In this document: positions 26,359 to 35,051 of the stretch, piece after piece
How positions within the stretch are numbered: position 1 is the stretch's first letter
How the letters are laid out: each line of letters opens with the position of its first letter
Made by a program: the position numbers and the translations under genes
The notes under the pieces: generated by a model
The model's database searches: none
Told to the model about the DNA's origin: nothing
The model's input: the letters and a program-made list of their open reading frames with translations, nothing else
NCBI RefSeq assembly: GCF_014201905.1
Contig: NZ_JACHFM010000002.1
Coordinates: forward strand, 248,001-312,000
Origin: Amaricoccus macauensis
GTDB taxonomy: Bacteria; Pseudomonadota; Alphaproteobacteria; Rhodobacterales; Rhodobacteraceae
Reading direction: 5' to 3'
Length of the DNA stretch: 64,000 nt

Positions 26359-27453
26359 TCAGCCGTACTGGATCTGGCCGCTGACCCGGCCCCAGATGTC
26401 CTTCCAGTCGAGTTGCGGCTCGGCCTTGATGTTCGCGTCATAGAAGGATTGGGCATTCTCGGACGTGACGGCGACGCCGGTGCCGTAGAACTCGCGGTGC
26501 TCCTTCGGCTCCTTGGCCGGGTCGAAGCCGCCGGTCCTGGCCTGATAGCCGATTGCGAGCCCCATGCCGCCCTGCCAGTAAGGGTCCCACGAGACGGTGC
26601 CGGCCATCTCGCCCGCAAGGATTGCCTCGATCGCGAGCTGGATGCCGTCGACGCCGGTGACGGGCACCTTGCCGGCGCGGCCATCAGCGCGCAGCGCCTC
26701 GACCGCCGCGAGTGCCATGTCGTCGTTCGCCGCCCAGATGCCGCCGATCTCGTCGCCGTACTGGGTGAGCCAGGCGTTGGTCTTCTCGAGGCCTTCGGTC
26801 GCCGACCAGTTCGCCACCTGGAAATCGAGGAGCTTCACGTCCGGGTTGGCCTCGAGCGCCTGCATGAGGCCCGCCTTGCGCTCGATCGCGGGCACGTTCG
26901 ACTCGATGCCGCCGAGCGCCACAATGCCGCCCTTGCCGCCCATGGCCTTGATGAGCGTCTCGGCCATCTGCTTGCCGTAGGGCACGCCCGAGAACGAGAT
27001 ATGCGCCACATAGTTCGGGTCATGGTCCCACGGGTGGAGGTCTTCGGGCTTGTTCCACTGGGTGAGCACGGAGGCGCCAGCCGCCTGACAGGCCTCGACG
27101 ATCGGCCGCGCGTCGGGGCTGTCGTTCGGATCGACGTTGACCACGCAGTTGCCGCCGGTCTTGGCCAGGATCGCCTTGATGTCGGCGATGCCCTTCTCGG
27201 AATTGCCCTCTGTGACAAGCGTCACGTACTCGGCGCCGACCGACTTCGCGAAGGCCTCACCGCCCTTGTTCCATGTGGCGTGGTAGGGGTTCGAGAGCGA
27301 TCGGATCGAGTTCACCAGCGTCGGCACCTCGGCGGCATTGCCACGGCGGGCGATGATCGCGGGCAACGCGCCGGCCGCGCCCAGGGCCGCGGCTCCCTTC
27401 AGCAGCGTGCGGCGGTGGACAAGGCCGCCGCCTCTCGACACGTGGTTCGCCAT
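26359..27453 (-). CDS. Periplasmic sugar-binding protein of second CUT2 importer, Tat-exported
   Basis: 364 aa from the ATG at 27453 (AGGGAGAG upstream); an ATG 11 codons earlier is less well placed. A twin-arginine signal HRRTLLKGAAALGAAGALPA indicates export of a folded protein. The body has the RbsB-like fold (VNVDPNDSPDARPIVEACQ, IWAANDDMALAAVEALR, VPVTGVDGIQLAIEAI). First gene of the second importer operon. The ligand is unknown; neighbouring dehydrogenases suggest a sugar, polyol or lactone. Confidence 0.88.
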   Translation of the reverse strand: MANHVSRGGGLVHRRTLLKGAAALGAAGALPAIIARRGNAAEVPTLVNSIRSLSNPYHATWNKGGEAFAKSVGAEYVTLVTEGNSEKGIADIKAILAKTGGNCVVNVDPNDSPDARPIVEACQAAGASVLTQWNKPEDLHPWDHDPNYVAHISFSGVPYGKQMAETLIKAMGGKGGIVALGGIESNVPAIERKAGLMQALEANPDVKLLDFQVANWSATEGLEKTNAWLTQYGDEIGGIWAANDDMALAAVEALRADGRAGKVPVTGVDGIQLAIEAILAGEMAGTVSWDPYWQGGMGLAIGYQARTGGFDPAKEPKEHREFYGTGVAVTSENAQSFYDANIKAEPQLDWKDIWGRVSGQIQYG

Positions 27454-27616
27454 TGCAGTCTCTCTCCCTAACTTGGCGGCGTTCACACCGCCGTTTCGTT
27501 TCTCAGTGGGGTCAGGACGTCAGGTCAGGCGGGTCGAGGGCGCGGGTCACTCGGTCGATATGGGACGCGCGGGCGGTTCGGTTCCGCTCGTCGCCACGGA
27601 GCAACCTCGCCTGGGA

Positions 27617-28408
27617 TCAGATCGTCTTCAGCATGCCTCCGTCGACGAAGTAGGTGGAGCCGATGCTGTAGGTCGCCTTGTCGGAGCAGAGGAAGACGAA
27701 GAAGTGCGCGAGTTCCTCCGGCGTGGCGAAACGACGGATCGGGGCGTGCTCGTCGGCGACGGACTGGAGATACCCCTGCCAGTCGCCACCGGTCTCTGCG
27801 GTGAGCTGGGTCGCGGTCTTTTTCCAGTCCGGCGTGAGGATCAGGCCGGGGTTGATGCAGTTGACGCGGATGTTGTCGCCGACGAGCTCGGTGGCGAGGC
27901 ACTTCGAGAACATCATCAGCGCGGATTTGGTGGTGTTGTAGATCGGCTCGTACCAGAGCGGCTGCACGGCGCAGATAGAGGCATTGTGCAGGATAACCCC
28001 GCCGCCCCGCGTCTTCATCTGCGGCGCGAAGCCGCGGGCGAGGCGCACGGCGGCCATGACGTGGAGGTCCCAGTACGCCTGCCACTTGTCGTCGGGCGCA
28101 TCCATCACCGTCTCGTTCGAGCCGGTGCCGGCGTTGTTGATGAGGATGTCCGCGCCGCCGAAGCGATCGGCGACCGCCTTGACCAGCGCCGCGCAGCCGT
28201 CGGCCGTCGCGACGTCGCAGGAGACCCCAAGCGTCTTGACCCCGAACCTGTCGGCGATGCGCGCGGCTTCTCCTTCGACGCGTGCGGCATCGCGTGCCGC
28301 GAGGACGACCCCCGCCCTCTCTGCCGCGAGACCTTCGGCGACGGCGAGCCCGATACCGATGCTGCCACCGGTGATGACCGCGACCTTGTCACGGAGCCCC
28401 AGGTCCAT
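27617..28408 (-). CDS. SDR-family oxidoreductase
   Basis: 263 aa from the ATG at 28408 with GAGGGGGGA upstream. Motifs VAVITGGSIGIGLAVAEG, LINNAGTG, the Ser of HNASICA, YNTTK and the C-terminal VDGGMLKTI. It is divergent from the LacI-type regulator and upstream of the second importer operon, so it likely belongs to that sugar regulon. The exact substrate cannot be read from sequence. Confidence 0.85.
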   Translation of the reverse strand: MDLGLRDKVAVITGGSIGIGLAVAEGLAAERAGVVLAARDAARVEGEAARIADRFGVKTLGVSCDVATADGCAALVKAVADRFGGADILINNAGTGSNETVMDAPDDKWQAYWDLHVMAAVRLARGFAPQMKTRGGGVILHNASICAVQPLWYEPIYNTTKSALMMFSKCLATELVGDNIRVNCINPGLILTPDWKKTATQLTAETGGDWQGYLQSVADEHAPIRRFATPEELAHFFVFLCSDKATYSIGSTYFVDGGMLKTI

Positions 28409-28486
28409 CGTATTTTCCCCCCTCGTCCCCTCGCGCGCGTTCACAGGCGCGTCTTCGGGGGCGCCGTCCACGCATCGCGTGACTAG

Positions 28487-28506
28487 CTATGCAACATGCT
28501 ATGCAC
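28487..28506. promoter_or_regulatory. Repeated GCTATGCA site in the SDR-LacI divergent promoter
   Basis: GCTATGCA occurs at 28487-28494 and again at 28499-28506, separated by ACAT. The pair sits between the divergent SDR and LacI genes in an otherwise GC-rich gap. It is a candidate binding site for the LacI protein; the half-sites are direct rather than the usual inverted arrangement, although TGCAACATGC inside it is partly symmetric. Confidence 0.4.
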
Positions 28507-28563
28507 GCGGCCTGTCATCGGTCAAGATGGTTCGCATTTCAGCGCGCCAGCGGTGCCCGCGGC

Positions 28564-29610
28564 ATGAATTCGGGGAGCGGCTTGCCAAGATACGCGTCAT
28601 CGACCGACGTTGCGCGACTGGCCGGGGTATCCCAGTCGGCGGTCTCGCGCGCCTATCGTCCGGGCGCGAGCATATCGGAGGAAACCCGCCGCAAGGTATT
28701 CGAGGCGGCGGAGAAACTCGGCTACCGTCCGAGCCTCATTCCCCAGATCATGCGCGAGCATCGCTCCTACCTCGTCGCGGTGGTGGTTGGCGGGCTCTAC
28801 AATCCGTTCTATGCGCAGGTGCTCGAGGAGTTCGCCCGGCGGCTGCAAGCGGTCGGCAATCAGGTCCTGCTGGTCCACGTCAACAGCGGCTATTCTCTCG
28901 ATGAGGCAATTCCGAAACTCGCGAGCTACCGGGTGGATGCGATCGTCAGTGCCCTCGCGGTGCTTTCGGTGGAGGCCGCGGCGGCGCTCGCCCGCCTGCG
29001 AATCCCGGTGGTGGCCTTCAATTCGGCGGTCAGGAACGAATGGGTCTCGACGGTGTCCTGCGCCAACCGTGAGGCAGGCGCCACGATTGCCGAGCACTTC
29101 GTCGCCCGGGGCGCGCGCGCGTTCGGCTTCATCACCGGGCCGCTCGACTCGCCAGCCAGCGAGGACCGGCTCGCAGGCTACCGCGATCGCCTGCGCGACG
29201 GCGGGTACCCCGCACCGCAGGTGGCGACCGGCGACTTCCACTACGAGGGTGCGGCCGGCGCGCTTCGCACGCTTGGGGCCGGGGGGCTGCCGGATGCGAT
29301 CTTCTGTGCCAACGACCTGACGGCGATGGGCGCAATCGACGCCCTCCGCGCGCGAGGCGCCCGGATCCCACAGGACGTGATGATCGCGGGTTTCGACGGC
29401 ATCGCGGCGGCGGCGTGGGGAGCCTATGACCTGACGACCTTCGAGCAGGATGCGGCATCAATGGTGCGGCGGGCGGTCGAGATCGTGACAGCCACGACCG
29501 CGATGCAGCGCCCGGCCGGCGAGATCGCGATCAGCCTCCCTCCGAGGCTGGTGGAAAGGGGCTCGACACGGCGAGAGCCCGCAACCCCGAGCACTGCCCC
29601 GGAAAACTGA
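28564..29610 (+). CDS. LacI-family transcriptional regulator
   Basis: 348 aa from the ATG at 28564; an upstream ATG at 28489 would place the putative operator inside the coding region. N-terminal HTH STDVARLAGVSQSAVSRAYRP with hinge helix EKLGYRPSLIPQIM, then a periplasmic-binding-protein-like effector domain (GFITGPLDSPASEDRLAGYRD, AIFCANDLTAMGAIDALR). Probably controls the second sugar importer, the divergent SDR and the downstream Gfo/Idh/MocA gene. Confidence 0.88.
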   Translation: MNSGSGLPRYASSTDVARLAGVSQSAVSRAYRPGASISEETRRKVFEAAEKLGYRPSLIPQIMREHRSYLVAVVVGGLYNPFYAQVLEEFARRLQAVGNQVLLVHVNSGYSLDEAIPKLASYRVDAIVSALAVLSVEAAAALARLRIPVVAFNSAVRNEWVSTVSCANREAGATIAEHFVARGARAFGFITGPLDSPASEDRLAGYRDRLRDGGYPAPQVATGDFHYEGAAGALRTLGAGGLPDAIFCANDLTAMGAIDALRARGARIPQDVMIAGFDGIAAAAWGAYDLTTFEQDAASMVRRAVEIVTATTAMQRPAGEIAISLPPRLVERGSTRREPATPSTAPEN

Positions 29611-29625
29611 CAGGAGCCCTATCCC

Positions 29626-30765
29626 GTGACCTCTCCCGCCGTCGGCATCGGTGTAATCGGCGCCGGCAACATCTCGATGACCTACATGCGCAACGCGGCA
29701 CTCTTTCGCGGCGTGCGCCTCGTCGCCTGCGCCGATCTTTCCCTTGAGGCGGCGGCGCGACGAGCGGCAGAACATGGCGTGCGGGCGATGAGCGTGGATG
29801 CGCTGCTCGCCGACAGCGAGGTGGACCTCGTCCTGAACCTTACCATCCCGTCGGCGCATGTGGCGGTAACCGAAGCCGCACTCTCGGCCGGAAAGCACGT
29901 CTTCACGGAGAAGCCGCTTGCCACCACGGCCGCAGACGGGCGGCGGCTGGTCGCTGCGGCGCGTGCGCGCGGGTTGGCGCTTGGCTCGGCGCCGGACACC
30001 TTTCTCGGCGCCGCCGGCCGGCAGGCGCGGCGGCTCATTGACGCGGGAGCGATCGGACGGCTGGTCACAGGGACGGCGTTCATGTTCGGGCGTGGCATGG
30101 AGCACTGGCACCCGAACCCGCAGTTCTATTACCAGCCGGGCGGCGGTCCGCTATTCGACATGGGGCCCTACTACCTGACGATGCTCGTCAACCTGCTGGG
30201 CCCGGTGGCGCGGGTGCAGGCGTACGCGACGCGCGGACAGGACGAACGGCTGATCACCGCCCCGGGACCGTTCGAGGGCACGGCGTTTCCGGTAGGCACG
30301 CCGACGACGATCCTCTCGTTGCTCGAGTTCGCCAGCGGTCCGGTGGTGAGTTTCGGAACCTCATGGGACGTCCATCGCCACTCGCTGCCGCCCGCCGAGC
30401 TGCACGGGACCGAGGGCTCGCTCCGCCTTCCCGACCCGGACACCTTCGGCGGCATGGTCGCGCTGTCGTTCAACGGTGCGGAGTGGCGCGAGCATGACTG
30501 CGCGCTAGAGCTCTTCGGTGCGCCGAACTGGCCTTTCGATGCACCGGACCGGGCCAATTATCGGATGCTCGGTGCCGCCGATCTCGTGCAGGGACTGCAT
30601 GAGGGCCGCGCGCCACGGGCGTCCGGTGATCTGGCGCTGCACGTCCTCGAGGTGATGGAGGCCATCATGACGGCCGCCGGGAGCGGCGCGGCCGTCCCTG
30701 TGCAGGGCGGTGTCATCCGCCCGCCGCTCCTGGCAGAGGAGGAGGCGCGCGGTCTTCTCTCCTGA
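29626..30765 (+). CDS. Gfo/Idh/MocA-family sugar dehydrogenase
   Basis: 379 aa from a GTG preceded by CAGGAG. NAD-binding motif GIGVIGAGNISMTYMRNAALF, catalytic-region EKPLATTAADG and the C-terminal GGGPLFDMGPYYLTMLVNLLG. It follows the LacI gene by 15 bp and is probably co-transcribed. Likely oxidises or epimerises the sugar imported by the second CUT2 system, together with the two SDRs. Confidence 0.87.
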   Translation: MTSPAVGIGVIGAGNISMTYMRNAALFRGVRLVACADLSLEAAARRAAEHGVRAMSVDALLADSEVDLVLNLTIPSAHVAVTEAALSAGKHVFTEKPLATTAADGRRLVAAARARGLALGSAPDTFLGAAGRQARRLIDAGAIGRLVTGTAFMFGRGMEHWHPNPQFYYQPGGGPLFDMGPYYLTMLVNLLGPVARVQAYATRGQDERLITAPGPFEGTAFPVGTPTTILSLLEFASGPVVSFGTSWDVHRHSLPPAELHGTEGSLRLPDPDTFGGMVALSFNGAEWREHDCALELFGAPNWPFDAPDRANYRMLGAADLVQGLHEGRAPRASGDLALHVLEVMEAIMTAAGSGAAVPVQGGVIRPPLLAEEEARGLLS

Positions 30766-30782
30766 GGGTTGTGCCGTGGCGG

Positions 30783-31465
30783 TCAGGGGAAGCTTTCGAG
30801 CAGCGCCGGCAGGTCGCGGAAGTGGTCAATCGTCGCCTCGGGCGAGAGCGCCGCAGCCCTCCCGGCGCCATAGCCGAAGCTTACCAGCACGACCGGGATG
30901 CCGGCATTGCGGGCGGCCGCCACGTCAGTCTCGGAATCACCGACGAGGATTGCGCGGCGGTCGCGCCCGCCAGCGCGCTCGATCGTCCCGTCGACGTGGC
31001 GGGATCGGGCTTGTGCGCCTCGAAGAGGTCACGGCCGCAGATGGCCGCGAACCTGTCGGCCACTTCCAGCCGCTCGAGAAGTGCACGGGTATGCCGGGTC
31101 GGCTTGTTGGTGCAGACCGCGAGCCGGTGACCCCGGGCGATGAGGTAGTCAAGCGCATCGGTGCACCCCTCATAGAGCGTGCTCTGCACGCAGAGATTCT
31201 TCAGGTAGATTTCGAAATAGCGCACCAGCAGGGGCCGGGATTCCTCCGGCGAGAGCGGCCGTCCGGCGCGTGCAAAGGCGCCGCCGATCAGGGTTTCGGC
31301 CCCGGCGCCACTGCCGACGTGGGTTGCCGCGTCCTCGGCCGCCATGGGGGGTACACCCGATTCTGCCAACAGCAGGTTGATGGCGTTGACGATGTCGGGT
31401 GCCGTGGCGGCGAAGGTGCCGTCGAGGTCGAAGAGAACGAGCAGCGGCTCGCGCGGCGGGCTCAT
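30783..31465 (-). pseudogene. Phosphoglycolate phosphatase-like HAD hydrolase, frameshifted
   Basis: The first part reads VLFDLDGTFAATAPDIVNAI (motif I DxDGT), AVCTNKPTRHT (motif II) and FEAHKPDPA (motif III Lys). After that Pro-Ala codon the frame is lost near 30995-31005. Shifting by one base restores [10 protein letters not shown], then [20 protein letters not shown] (motif IV) down to a TGA at 30783. The coding span is 683 bp, one short of a multiple of three, consistent with a single missing C. The intact protein would be about 227 aa, normal for Gph. Either a real frameshift or a sequencing error. Confidence 0.85.
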
Positions 31466-32211
31466 GCCAGCTCCAGTTCCCGCCGCACGGCGACGGCGCG
31501 GTCGGGGAAGTCGGTGGCGAGCTGCGTCAGTGGCCGGGGCAGCCAGATGCGCAGATCCTCGGTCGTGTGGACCTTGCCGACGCCGAGCCGGTCGGGGCCG
31601 ATCAGTTCCAGACGGAGGTCATAGCAGTGTTCGAGGACCGGCCGCTCCACGTTGATGATGCAGCCGGGGATCTCCTGAAAGCGCCGGATGCCGTTCCTGA
31701 GCCCGCCGAGCATCTGCAGCGTCGGACGCTGGAACGGGGTGGCGACGCTCGCCTCGGGCCGGAGTTCGCGCACGCGCTCGACAACTTCTGGCACAAAACA
31801 GAGATAGCGCACGCGCCGATCCATCCCGTGCTTTTCCACGAGGTCGATCACCTTCGCCTCAAGGTCGGGGTAGGGGGTGGAGAGCGGGTCGGTCTTGAGC
31901 TCGATCAGCACGCGGACGGCGCCGGGCGCGAGCGTGGCGAGGACCGTGTCGAGCGTCGCGAGGCATTCGCCGCCGGCATCGCGGATCGGCACGCGGGTGA
32001 GCTCTTCGGCCGTCTTGCCGACCACCGTGCCGGTGCCAAGCGTCGTGCGATCGAGCGTCGGAACATGGATCACGATGACTTCGCCGTCGCTCGACAGATG
32101 CACGTCGAGTTCGACGAAATCGACGCCGAGGGCTGCGGCCTTCAGGAACCCCGCGATGGTGTTCTCGGGCCAGAGGCCAAGCCCGCCGCGGTGGCCGATG
32201 ATGCTGACCAT
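31462..32211 (-). CDS. Glycerophosphodiester phosphodiesterase (UgpQ-like), with an unusual active-site neighbour
   Basis: 249 aa, TIM-barrel GDPD: IGHRGGLGLWPENT (His7), VELDVH (Glu34, Asp36), His49 and VLIELKTDP are all present. The usual HD pair of the second motif reads His-Val (HVPTLDRTT) because GAT is GTT, a single-base change at a strongly conserved position. It would cleave glycerophosphodiesters to glycerol 3-phosphate. Its stop overlaps the start of the HAD gene, and it lies at the end of the peptide-type ABC operon. Confidence 0.85.
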   Translation of the reverse strand: MVSIIGHRGGLGLWPENTIAGFLKAAALGVDFVELDVHLSSDGEVIVIHVPTLDRTTLGTGTVVGKTAEELTRVPIRDAGGECLATLDTVLATLAPGAVRVLIELKTDPLSTPYPDLEAKVIDLVEKHGMDRRVRYLCFVPEVVERVRELRPEASVATPFQRPTLQMLGGLRNGIRRFQEIPGCIINVERPVLEHCYDLRLELIGPDRLGVGKVHTTEDLRIWLPRPLTQLATDFPDRAVAVRRELELA

Positions 32212-32238
32212 TGTCGTTTCTCCGGTCTCTTGGGGGGA

Positions 32239-33105
32239 TCAGTGAAGGGTCGGGTCCATGCGGTCGCGCAGCCAGTCGCCGACGGTCGAGATGGAAGGGG
32301 TGGTCAGGACCACGACCGCGCTCGGCGCGAGCAGGATCCACGGCGCTGTGTGGAGGTACTGGCGCCCGAAGCCGATCATGTTGCCGAGGCTGCTGGCCGG
32401 GGGCTGCACGCCGAGGCCGAGGAACGACAGGCCGGTTTCCAGCAGGATGACCTCGGGGAAGGTCAGCGTCATGGTGACGAGGAGTGTCCCGCCGATGTTC
32501 GGCAGGATGTGCACGAGATAGACCCGCGCCGGCGAGGCGCCAAGCTGGCGCACCGCTCGGGCATATCCCTGTTCCTTGGCCGAGATCGTCAGGCCGCGCG
32601 TCAGGCGGGCGTAGCGCTCCCAGCCGCTCAGTCCCATGAGACAGACGAGCAGGAACAGGTTGCTGCCAAAGATCGCCAGTACCGCGAGCGCGATGATCAT
32701 GAAGGGGAGCGACGAGCCGACGTCGGCGAGAGCCATCATCATGTCCTCCACCACGCCACGGAAGTGGGCGGCGATGAGGCCGACGGCGGTGCCGATGACT
32801 GCCGAGATGATCGCCGCCACGAAGGCGATCGCCACGCTCATGCGGATGGAGAAGATGAGCCGCGTCATCACGTCCCGCCCGAGTTCGTCGGTGCCGAACG
32901 GATGCAGCACGCTGCCGCCGAAGCCCATGGGCGAGTGCAGGCGGTTGCGCAGGTCGGTGGCGTTGATGGCGTAGGGCGTGAGCACGTCCGCGAGCGCCGA
33001 GACCGCCAGCATGAGCGCGGGCCATCCCAGCGCGAAAAGGACAAGCAGCGGCCACTTCTCGAAGAAGCGGGAAATGCGTCCGGGCGGAGTGTAGTTCTGA
33101 TCCAT
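32239..33105 (-). CDS. Dipeptide/oligopeptide-type ABC permease (DppC-like)
   Basis: 288 aa. N-terminal helix, then LHPFGTDELGRDVMTRLIFSIR (the DppC/OppC signature before helix 2), core helices and the EAA-like loop LTISAKEQGYARAVRQLGAS, ending GDWLRDRMDP. Intact frame. It partners the frameshifted DppB-like permease 11 bp upstream. Confidence 0.9.
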   Translation of the reverse strand: MDQNYTPPGRISRFFEKWPLLVLFALGWPALMLAVSALADVLTPYAINATDLRNRLHSPMGFGGSVLHPFGTDELGRDVMTRLIFSIRMSVAIAFVAAIISAVIGTAVGLIAAHFRGVVEDMMMALADVGSSLPFMIIALAVLAIFGSNLFLLVCLMGLSGWERYARLTRGLTISAKEQGYARAVRQLGASPARVYLVHILPNIGGTLLVTMTLTFPEVILLETGLSFLGLGVQPPASSLGNMIGFGRQYLHTAPWILLAPSAVVVLTTPSISTVGDWLRDRMDPTLH

Positions 33106-33116
33106 GGTCTGTCCGC

Positions 33117-34053
33117 TTACCTGGCCGGCGTCGCGCGGGCGACGCGGATGCGCGGGTCGATCACCCCGTAGAGGAAATCGACCACGAGGTTCGCCGTGAC
33201 CATCGACGTGGCGATGAGGATCAGAAGGGTCTGCACCACCGCCATGTCCCGGCTCGAGACCGAGAGCACGAGGAGGCGCCCGACGCCGGGCCAGCTGAAC
33301 ACTGTCTCCACGATCACCGCCCCTGCGACGAGGCTGCCGATCATCAGGCCGATGATCGTGAGCGTCGGCACGGCCGCGTTCGGCAGGACGTGGGTGATTA
33401 CGACCCTCCGCCAGGGCAGGCCCTTGGCGCGCGCGGCGATGACGTAGGGCTGGCTCAGCACCTCCACCATCGCCGAGCGGGTGAAACGCGCGATGACGGC
33501 CGCCCCGGCCGTGCCAAGCGTCAGGACGGGCAGGACGAGGTCTGAGGGCCGCTCGAAGCCGCCGGAGGAGAACCAGTGCAGCGTGACGGAGAAGATGATG
33601 ACGAGGAGAAAGCCCATGACGAAGTTCGGCACCGCGTGGCTGAAGACCGCCGCGGCGATCGTCAGGCGGTCAATCCACGTGTTGCGATTCAGCGCCGCAA
33701 AGATGCCCGCAGGGATACCGATGCCGATCTTGAAGACGAGCGCCGGGATCATCAGCGTCAGCGTGGCGGGGCAGGCGGTCGAGCACCAGTTCGAGCGCTG
33801 GCCGGCCGTCGCGTATGCTCTGGCCGAAGTTGCCGTGGAGGATGTTGGACCAGTAGGCGAGGTACTGCTGCCAGAGCGTCTGGTCGAGACCCCACTCCTT
33901 GCGGAAGGCGGCGAGCACCTCGGGCGGCGTGTCGGGCGAGAGCATGACCGTCGCGGGGTCGCCCGCCGCGTGCAGTGCAAGAAAGGCGAAGGTCACGACC
34001 GCCACCACCGTCGCCGTGGCCCGAAGGAGCTTGATCAGGATGAATCCCTGCAT
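33117..34053 (-). pseudogene. Dipeptide/oligopeptide-type ABC permease (DppB-like), frameshifted
   Basis: From the ATG at 34053 the frame reads MQGFILIKLLRATATVVAVV through YWSNILHGNFGQSIRDGRPA to VLDRLP, then goes out of frame. The neighbouring frame continues at the same point with ATLTLMIPALVFKIGIGIPA and all remaining helices to the stop at 33117. The switch coincides with a four-base G run (33768-33771); removing one base restores a 311-residue DppB-like protein. As written the permease cannot be made in one frame. Confidence 0.88.
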
Positions 34054-35051
34054 CACGCGGTCCTTGCGAGAGGACCGGGGATCCGGCCGTGCGCCGCATG
34101 GCATGCGACGAGCTGGCCGTCCGGCAGCCGCTCGAGCGTCGGCCGCTCGGCCATGCAGAGCTGCTGCGCGAGCGGGCAGCGCGGGCGGAAGGGACAGCCG
34201 GTGGGCACGTCGATGGGGTTCGGCGGCTCGCCGCGGGGCTGGATGCGCCGCCTAAACCGCCTGCCGCCGCCGAGCACCGCGGGGACCGCATCGACCAGCA
34301 TCCGGGTGTAGGGGTGTTCCGGCTGCTCGAAGAGCCGCTTCGGCGGCCCCTGCTCGACGATCCGCCCGAGGTACATCACCGCGACATCGTGGCTGATCTG
34401 CCGCACCACCTTCAGGTCATGGCTGATGAAGAGATACGCGAGGTCGAATTCTGCCTGCAGCCGTTCGAGCAGGTTCAGGACCTGCGCCTGGATCGAGACG
34501 TCGAGCGCCGAGACCGGCTCGTCACAGACCAGCACCGAGGGGTTCAGCGTCAGCGCCCGGGCGAGGACCACCCGCTGCCGCTGGCCGCCGGAGAGCTCGT
34601 GCGGATAGCGGTCGAAGTGGTGCGGTTGCAGGCCGACGTTGCCAAGCACCGCGCGTGCCCGCGCCTCGCGCTCGGCCCTGTCGCCGAGCCCGTGGATCAG
34701 CAGCGGCTCCATCACCTGCCGGCCGACCGGGATGCGGCGGTCAAGGGCGGAGAGCGGATCCTGAAAGACCATCTGCATGTCGCGCCGCTGGCGGCGCCAG
34801 CGGGCATCGTCGGTGCCCGCGATCGGCTCGCCGTCGAGCAGGGTTCGGCCGCTGGTCGGAGGGATGAGGTCGATGCTGAGGCCCGCGGTCGTGGACTTGC
34901 CGCAGCCGCTCTCCCCGACGATGCGGCCCCGCCTGAGGCTGAAGGAGACGCCGTCGAGGGCCTTCAGGACTGCCTGCCGCCCGAAAAGCCCGCCGGGCAA
35001 GCGCACGGCGTAGTGACGGACGAGGTTCTCGGCGACGAGAAGATCGGTCAC
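34053..35051 (-). CDS. Dipeptide/oligopeptide ABC transporter ATPase (DppF-like)
   Basis: 332 aa from a GTG at 35051 that overlaps the upstream ATPase stop (GTGA). Walker A GESGCGKST, signature LSGGQRQRVVLARAL, Walker B VLVCDEPVSALD and the C-terminal oligopeptide domain TGCPFRPRCPLAQQLC. The strand before Walker A reads LRRGRIVGESG, about three residues shorter than in the sister ATPase ([13 protein letters not shown]), suggesting a 9-bp in-frame deletion that could weaken folding. Confidence 0.85.
   Translation of the reverse strand: MTDLLVAENLVRHYAVRLPGGLFGRQAVLKALDGVSFSLRRGRIVGESGCGKSTTAGLSIDLIPPTSGRTLLDGEPIAGTDDARWRRQRRDMQMVFQDPLSALDRRIPVGRQVMEPLLIHGLGDRAEREARARAVLGNVGLQPHHFDRYPHELSGGQRQRVVLARALTLNPSVLVCDEPVSALDVSIQAQVLNLLERLQAEFDLAYLFISHDLKVVRQISHDVAVMYLGRIVEQGPPKRLFEQPEHPYTRMLVDAVPAVLGGGRRFRRRIQPRGEPPNPIDVPTGCPFRPRCPLAQQLCMAERPTLERLPDGQLVACHAAHGRIPGPLARTA

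Noticed and set aside
30783-31465. Truncated but functional 194-aa HAD protein ending at 30881
   Set aside because: The last 40 residues of that frame are Ser/Ala/Arg-rich nonsense, and the true motif IV lies in the other frame.
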